From Ferranicluibacter quercicola (lineage in GTDB: Bacteria > Pseudomonadota > Alphaproteobacteria > Rhizobiales > Rhizobiaceae): DNA of 64,000 nt. The notes beneath the pieces were generated by a model. The model was not told where the DNA came from and did no database searches. It saw only the letters and a list, made by a program, of their open reading frames with translations. Where the stretch lies: assembly GCF_021168455.1 (NCBI RefSeq), contig NZ_JAJOZR010000001.1, forward strand, positions 310,001-374,000. Reading direction: 5' to 3'. Below, piece by piece: positions 59,460 to 64,000 of the stretch. The position numbers and the translations under genes were made by a program. Each line of letters begins with the position of its first letter. Position 1 is the stretch's first letter.

Positions 59460-61052
59460 ATGATACGTCTTGTTGTGCTGATAAAGCAGGTCTGCTTCGC
59501 TCTTGGGCTCTGCGTCTTGTTCGGAAGCGCTCAGGCTGCCGCTGCTGTTTGCCAGCGTGCCGATGTCGTGGTGTACGGCGGAACGCCGGGGGGCATCGCT
59601 GCAGCGATACAGGCGGCGCGCCTGAAGAAAACCGTCATCCTCCTTGAGCCCACCGCGCATATCGGTGGCTTGATGTCCAACGGCCTGACGAAGACCGACG
59701 CATCGCCGCGCAAAAACGTCTATGGGGGCATTACCGCTGAGTTTCTGGGCAGGGCAAAGGCCTATTACGGGACGCCGGACCCCATCCGGATCTATTTCGA
59801 GTCGAAATGGGCCGAGTCTACATTCGCCGACATGCTGGCCACCGCAAAGGTCAGGGTCGAGTTCGGCGAGCGGATTCTCAAGGCAACAAAGGTGAAGGCG
59901 GCTCTGACCGAGATTGCGATGGTCTCCGGAAACGCCTATTGCGCGACGGTGTTCATCGACGCCAGCTACGAAGGCGACCTGATGTTCAAAGCCGCCGTCG
60001 ACACAATGGTGGGGCGTGAAAGCCGCAAGAAGTATGGCGAATCGGCTGCAGGCGTTCAGAGACTTGCACGTCCGCTGGTTGCCAACAAGCAGATCCTTGT
60101 TGATCCCTATGTCATTCCGGGTAACTCTCAAAGCGGACTACTGCCGGGTGTCATCGGGGTCGGTCAGAAGCCGCTTGGCTCGGCCGACACCAGCATGATG
60201 GCCTTCAACTATCGGCTTTGCGTCACTGACACCGCCGACAACCGCATCCCGTTCTCCAAGCCTGACGGATACGATCCCGTGCAGTATGAAACGACGGCAC
60301 GGTTCTTCGCCGCCATGGAGAAAGCCGGTCTGGGTATAGACGAGGCTTACTTCGTCGGTCGAACGTTGACCGTTCGCAACAAGCTTGACGTCAATTCGTT
60401 GCGCTACTTCTCGACCAATGTCTGGCATATCGGTTACGACTACACCATGGGCACGGAGGCCGTGCGCGAGCAGATCCGCACGAGGGTTCGCAATCATATC
60501 GCCGGGTTGATGTGGTTCGGCCAGACGGATCCGCGCGTCCCGGAGCATGTGCGACAGTATATGACGAAGTTCGGCTACTGCGCCGACGAGTTCACCGATA
60601 ATGGCGGCTTCCCCCACCAGATGTACGTGCGGCAGGCGCGGCGTCTGATCGGTCAATTCGTTCTGACGCAAAAGGACCTTGTCAAGAAGACGACGTATAA
60701 GGACACCATCGGCCTCGGCTTCTATCCCATGGATGAGCATGGCATGATCCGCACCGTGCTGAACGGTTATGTCGCCGATGAAGCGCGCGAAAGCATTAGC
60801 GTCGGTCCTTATGAGATACCGTATCGCGCCATGCTGCCGAAGGCGTCGCAAACGACCAACCTTATCGTTCCCGTCGCCATCTCGTCGAGCCATGCTGCCT
60901 TCACGTCCGTGCGGGTGGAGCCGACCTTCATGGTGCTCGGCCAGGCCGCGGGCGCCGCTGCGGCTCTGGCGCCGTCGGGCAATGTGAGCAAGGTCAACGT
61001 CAACGATCTCCGCAAGAAGCTGTCGGCGGCCGGGCAGATCCTGAAGTTCTGA
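59460..61052 (+). CDS. Secreted FAD-dependent oxidoreductase
   Basis: A 530-residue flavoprotein of the FAD-dependent oxidoreductase type (PF12831-like). A signal peptide of about 29 residues (cleavage after AQAAAA) precedes the dinucleotide site ADVVVYGGTPGGIAAAIQAAR; the C-terminal FAD phrase is VEPTFMVLGQAAGAAAALA. Export, if real, would be through Tat or Sec; there is no clear twin-arginine motif. It has weaker GC bias in its first 100 bases and stands alone between udh genes and a sensor kinase. Substrate unknown; similar proteins are common in bacteria of other phyla, so transfer is possible. Confidence 0.82.
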   Translation: MIRLVVLIKQVCFALGLCVLFGSAQAAAAVCQRADVVVYGGTPGGIAAAIQAARLKKTVILLEPTAHIGGLMSNGLTKTDASPRKNVYGGITAEFLGRAKAYYGTPDPIRIYFESKWAESTFADMLATAKVRVEFGERILKATKVKAALTEIAMVSGNAYCATVFIDASYEGDLMFKAAVDTMVGRESRKKYGESAAGVQRLARPLVANKQILVDPYVIPGNSQSGLLPGVIGVGQKPLGSADTSMMAFNYRLCVTDTADNRIPFSKPDGYDPVQYETTARFFAAMEKAGLGIDEAYFVGRTLTVRNKLDVNSLRYFSTNVWHIGYDYTMGTEAVREQIRTRVRNHIAGLMWFGQTDPRVPEHVRQYMTKFGYCADEFTDNGGFPHQMYVRQARRLIGQFVLTQKDLVKKTTYKDTIGLGFYPMDEHGMIRTVLNGYVADEARESISVGPYEIPYRAMLPKASQTTNLIVPVAISSSHAAFTSVRVEPTFMVLGQAAGAAAALAPSGNVSKVNVNDLRKKLSAAGQILKF

Positions 61053-61065
61053 TCTCACGTCGCGA

Positions 61066-61089
61066 ACCGGCCCCGCGTGCGGAGCCGGT
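61066..61089 (+). other. Hairpin after the FAD oxidoreductase gene
   Basis: ACCGGC-CCGC and GCGG-GCCGGT form a stem with one unpaired C and A, 14 bases after the stop codon. No T run. Confidence 0.4.
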
Positions 61090-61322
61090 CCATCCGCGGC
61101 GAGGTCGTCGATGAGAGGCGCCCTCTGTGTGCCGCGCGGGTTACACAGACCGATTTTCCGACGTCATTTCTGTTATCGACACGGCAACGCGTATGTTTCC
61201 GTCGGAGCCGGCTTGAAATACCGGCCTGTGCTCGTATGTCTGAGCCGAACATCGCGGCCACTGGATTGTCCCTCTGGCGCGGGTCGGGGAAGATCGGCCG
61301 TATCAAGGTCGACAAGGTCAGG

Positions 61323-63548
61323 ATGAACGCCGAAGAACTCGCCGCCCAGCGCATCGCTGCGATCCGTCGCAGCGGACTCCTCGACAAGGCCGGAAACGAA
61401 CAGTTCGGGCACCTGACGGAGCATGTTCGCGCGGCGCTCGACGTCCCCGTCGCCATCATTTCCATCGTGGATGAAAATCGGCAGGTTTTTGCCGGTCACT
61501 GCGGCCTGCCGGAGCCTTGGGCTGCGCGCGGAGAGACCCCCATCACCCATTCGTTCTGTCGGCATGTCGTGGCAACCGACGACGTTTTGACGATCGAGGA
61601 TGCGCGCCTGCACGCGCTGGTGCGCGACAACCTGGCCATCGACGATCTCGGTGTGGTCGCCTATCTCGGCGTTCCCATCCGCCTGCCGGACGGGCAACTG
61701 ATCGGCGCTCTCGCCGCCATCGATACCAAACCGCGCGTCTGGACCGAGCGCAACCGGATGGCGCTGGAAACGCTGGCGAAGGTCGTCGAGAAGCAAATCG
61801 AGGTCGGCGTTTCCGAGCTGATGTATCGCTCGCTCTTTCACGACATGCAGGAAGGCTACTATGTCGCAAGTGCCGTGCGCGATGCGGCGGGCGGCATCGT
61901 CGATATCCGGTTCGAGGACGTCAATCCGGCCTTCCAGCGCCTGACCGGCATGCTACCCGAGATGGTCCTCGGGGCCACCCTGTCCCAGATCGCGCCCGGC
62001 GTGCTCGACGACATGATGCCGGCCTATCGCTCGGTCTTCGATCTCGGCGAGCCTATCGTTCACGTGAACCGGGCAACCGAAATCGGCGGAAAATGGTTCG
62101 AGAACCGCATTCGCCGGATCGGGTCCGATCGCGTCGCCTCCGTCTTCTCAGACGTGACGGCACGCAAGCTGGCGGAAGAGCGCCTGCTGAAGAGCGAGGC
62201 GCACTGGCGTGGCCTGTTCGAGCAGCTCGAAGAAGGTTTCATCCTCGGAGAACTGATCCGCGATGCGGATGGGGACGTGATCGACTGGCGTTATATCGAG
62301 GTCAACCGGGCCTGGGGCGAGCTGGTCGGCATGGCCCCGTCCTCGGCTGTCGGGCGAACGGTTCGCGACGTTTTCGGCGGCATCGAGGACGAGTGGATCT
62401 CGGCATTTGCGCATGTCGTCCACGCCAACGAGCCGCTCGTTTTCGTGCGGGAGGTCGCCACGACCGGCCGGTGGTACGAAGGACATGCCCAGCCCGTCGA
62501 TGAAGAACGTTTTGTCGTTCTCTTCGTGGAGGTCACCGAGCGACTGAAGCTGGAGGCCGAGCTGCGCGACCAGCAGCAGCAGCTCTCGACCATCATCGAC
62601 ACCATGCCGGTCGGCGTGCTGCTTGCGGAGGCGCCGACGGGCCGGATCATTCTCCAGAACGAGCGATCGCAGCAATTGCTCGGCCACGACGCGACCGCCG
62701 CACAATCGGTGGAGGAGTACGATATCTTCGTGGCGACCCATCACGATGGCTCACCGTTCGATCCGAACCACTATCCACTGGCCCGCATCATGGCCCGCGA
62801 ATGCGACAGCGCCAAGGTCGAGGTGCTCTACCACCGCCCGGACGGCAGCAAGACCTGGATCTCGATCGTGGGCGAGGCGATCAAGGACCGTTCCGGAGAA
62901 CTTACGGGCGCCGTCGTCGCGGTCACGGACATTTCGGACCGCAAGGTGGTCGAGGCCGAGAAGGAACTCATCAACCGGGAAATGGCGCACCGGCTGAAGA
63001 ATATGCTGGCGATGGTCCAGGCCATCGCCGCGCAGACGTTGCGTCCTGTCACCGAGCAGGCGCATGTGCGCACCTTCGAGAAACGGCTCCATGCGCTCAG
63101 TCGGGCGCACGACGTCCTGCTGCACGACAATCACGATGCCGCGCCGATCCAGGCGATCATGGCGACGACGCTCGAGAGCGTTGCACCGGCGGACCGGGTC
63201 GATCTGCGCGGTCCGCGAACGATCGTCGGCCCGAAGGGCGCGCTGTCACTGGCGCTTCTGCTGCACGAACTCGGCACCAATGCGGTCAAATACGGCGCGC
63301 TGTCGAACGTGCACGGCCGCGTTGCGATCGACTGGTTCATCGACGGGGAGGGCGCTGAGCGGGCTCTGCACATGACATGGCGGGAGACAGACGGGCCCCA
63401 CGTCACGCCGCCGGAGCGCAAGGGTTTCGGCACGAAGCTCCTGCGTATGGGCCTCGCCGGCGCTGGCGGCGTCGATGTCGACTACGCGCCGACCGGTCTG
63501 GTGGTGAAGATGAAGGCCCTGCTGACGCAGCTTCAACAGGCGGAGTAG
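61323..63548 (+). CDS. HWE-family sensor histidine kinase with GAF and PAS domains
   Basis: About 741 residues, soluble: no transmembrane segment. A GAF domain (residues about 30-165; VPVAIISIVDENRQVFAGHCG) precedes three PAS domains (about 170-285, 290-415, 425-545). The phospho-acceptor is His556 in EMAHRLKNMLAMVQAIAAQT, the ATP-binding N-box is LHELGTNAVKYGALS, and the naming W-E residues are Trp686 and Glu688 in TWRETDG. The ATG at 61323 gives MNAEELAAQRIAAIRRSG; upstream codons in frame are possible. Convergent with a receiver gene at the edge. Signal unknown; PAS domains could bind flavin or haem. Confidence 0.9.
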   Translation: MNAEELAAQRIAAIRRSGLLDKAGNEQFGHLTEHVRAALDVPVAIISIVDENRQVFAGHCGLPEPWAARGETPITHSFCRHVVATDDVLTIEDARLHALVRDNLAIDDLGVVAYLGVPIRLPDGQLIGALAAIDTKPRVWTERNRMALETLAKVVEKQIEVGVSELMYRSLFHDMQEGYYVASAVRDAAGGIVDIRFEDVNPAFQRLTGMLPEMVLGATLSQIAPGVLDDMMPAYRSVFDLGEPIVHVNRATEIGGKWFENRIRRIGSDRVASVFSDVTARKLAEERLLKSEAHWRGLFEQLEEGFILGELIRDADGDVIDWRYIEVNRAWGELVGMAPSSAVGRTVRDVFGGIEDEWISAFAHVVHANEPLVFVREVATTGRWYEGHAQPVDEERFVVLFVEVTERLKLEAELRDQQQQLSTIIDTMPVGVLLAEAPTGRIILQNERSQQLLGHDATAAQSVEEYDIFVATHHDGSPFDPNHYPLARIMARECDSAKVEVLYHRPDGSKTWISIVGEAIKDRSGELTGAVVAVTDISDRKVVEAEKELINREMAHRLKNMLAMVQAIAAQTLRPVTEQAHVRTFEKRLHALSRAHDVLLHDNHDAAPIQAIMATTLESVAPADRVDLRGPRTIVGPKGALSLALLLHELGTNAVKYGALSNVHGRVAIDWFIDGEGAERALHMTWRETDGPHVTPPERKGFGTKLLRMGLAGAGGVDVDYAPTGLVVKMKALLTQLQQAE

Positions 63549-63684
63549 ACCGCCCGTCTGCGTCGCAAGGTGCATGTCGCGGAAGCGGATCCGCCGGTTT
63601 TACCCGTGCCTTCGAAAGTCACGACGGTTTCTCGGGCGATACACCGGCAACGACGTCTCACAAACCGACCGGGAGTGAGTATCC

Positions 63685-64000
63685 CTACCGTTCCATCTGA
63701 GACCGCGACGACCAGATCTCACGCACCGCTGGCGCGGCCACGAAACTCGATGGCTGGCTGGATGCCGGCGGCGGGTCTGCGATGCCTTCGCCAAGATAGT
63801 TCAGCGCCGACAGAAAGCCGCTGCGCGAAAAGGGCTTGGCGATGACGCCGTGTGCGCCGGAGAAATCTTCCGGGATTTTCTTCGGGTTAGCAGTCACGAA
63901 GACGATCACGGCGGAAGGCCACCGGTCCTGTATCAGCTTCGAGACGTCGAGCCCGTTGGTGCCGCGGGCAAGCTGCATGTCGACCAATGCCAGATCCGGC
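63685..64000 (-). CDS. Response regulator receiver protein (partial, 5' end outside window)
   Basis: At least 105 residues visible, cut by the right edge. DLALVDMQLARGTNGLDVSKLIQ holds the receiver loop with the phosphorylation Asp, VIVFVTANPKKI the conserved Thr, and GVIAKPFSRSGFL the conserved Lys-Pro. A C-terminal tail of about 30 polar residues has no output domain. It is probably a single-domain (CheY-like) regulator and may be the partner of the convergent HWE kinase. Confidence 0.85.
   Translation of the reverse strand, partial: PDLALVDMQLARGTNGLDVSKLIQDRWPSAVIVFVTANPKKIPEDFSGAHGVIAKPFSRSGFLSALNYLGEGIADPPPASSQPSSFVAAPAVREIWSSRSQMER

Noticed and set aside
1..64000. tRNA, rRNA, insertion sequences, phage or integrase genes, CRISPR arrays
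   Set aside because: Looked for and not seen; no transposase or integrase motifs, and no cloverleaf-like or rRNA-like sequence was recognised by eye.

Overview
The window is GC-rich and tightly packed with catabolic operons, and looks like the genome of a member of the Rhizobiaceae (Agrobacterium/Rhizobium/Sinorhizobium/Shinella type). The reasons are an agp/agaL alpha-galactoside operon in the Sinorhizobium meliloti order, an Agrobacterium-type galacturonate cluster (TRAP transporter, uronate dehydrogenase, galactarolactone enzymes), a 47-aa DUF1127 protein, an HWE histidine kinase, a GTTC-N7-GTTC LexA box, and two copies of a small RNA whose loops carry CCTCCTCCC, as in the alphaproteobacterial ar14/NfeR1 family. 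The genus cannot be fixed from the sequence alone. I see no rRNA, tRNA, insertion sequence, phage or CRISPR array.

Layout: (1) 42-5341, minus strand: an amide-type regulatory pair (AmiC sensor, AmiR ANTAR antiterminator) ahead of a peptide-type ABC transporter, with a promoter, two small hairpins and a terminator-like leader. (2) 5389-8473: quinone oxidoreductase and divergent HxlR regulator, MYG1 protein, Gre-like factor. (3) 8558-16431: LacI regulator, CUT1 sugar transporter and GH2 glycosidase, with two nearly identical operators. (4) 16573-26733: agaL2-agpDCBA-agaL1 read leftwards, with the divergent AraC activator agpT. (5) 26906-33249: DUF1127, a LysR/SBF-transporter pair, a chemoreceptor, a flavin disulfide reductase and a DUF4126 membrane protein. 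(6) 33434-37015: first sRNA, then a UvrD-like helicase and dinB under a LexA box. (7) 37218-44073: FucU-like protein, then a GntR regulator, a PLP enzyme and a complete CUT1 transporter. (8) 44183-50847: PRC-barrel protein, PQQ glucose dehydrogenase, PadR/siderophore-reductase pair, small membrane protein, exonuclease, second sRNA. (9) 50961-59358: galacturonate uptake and oxidation. (10) 59460-64000: a secreted FAD protein, an HWE sensor kinase and a truncated response regulator at the right edge.

The genes fit a plant-associated scavenger: alpha-galactosides, a GH2 substrate, pectin-derived galacturonate, glucose by periplasmic oxidation, and amides or peptides. Galacturonate would enter by GaaPQM, be oxidised by Udh, isomerised and opened by Gli and Gci, and dehydrated/decarboxylated by KdgD to 2-oxoglutarate semialdehyde. 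The regulatory DNA is unusually legible: paired LacI operators, an AgpT-site candidate, a LexA box, a PadR palindrome, GntR sites, an antitermination leader, and hairpins between the binding-protein gene and the first permease gene in four transport operons. The least explained parts are the twin anti-Shine-Dalgarno sRNAs, the ami leader, the PLP enzyme/CUT1 operon, and the secreted FAD protein.

The two gene-free stretches longer than 300 bases (33250-33636 and 50591-51020) each hold one sRNA; the second also holds the terminator of the TRAP operon.
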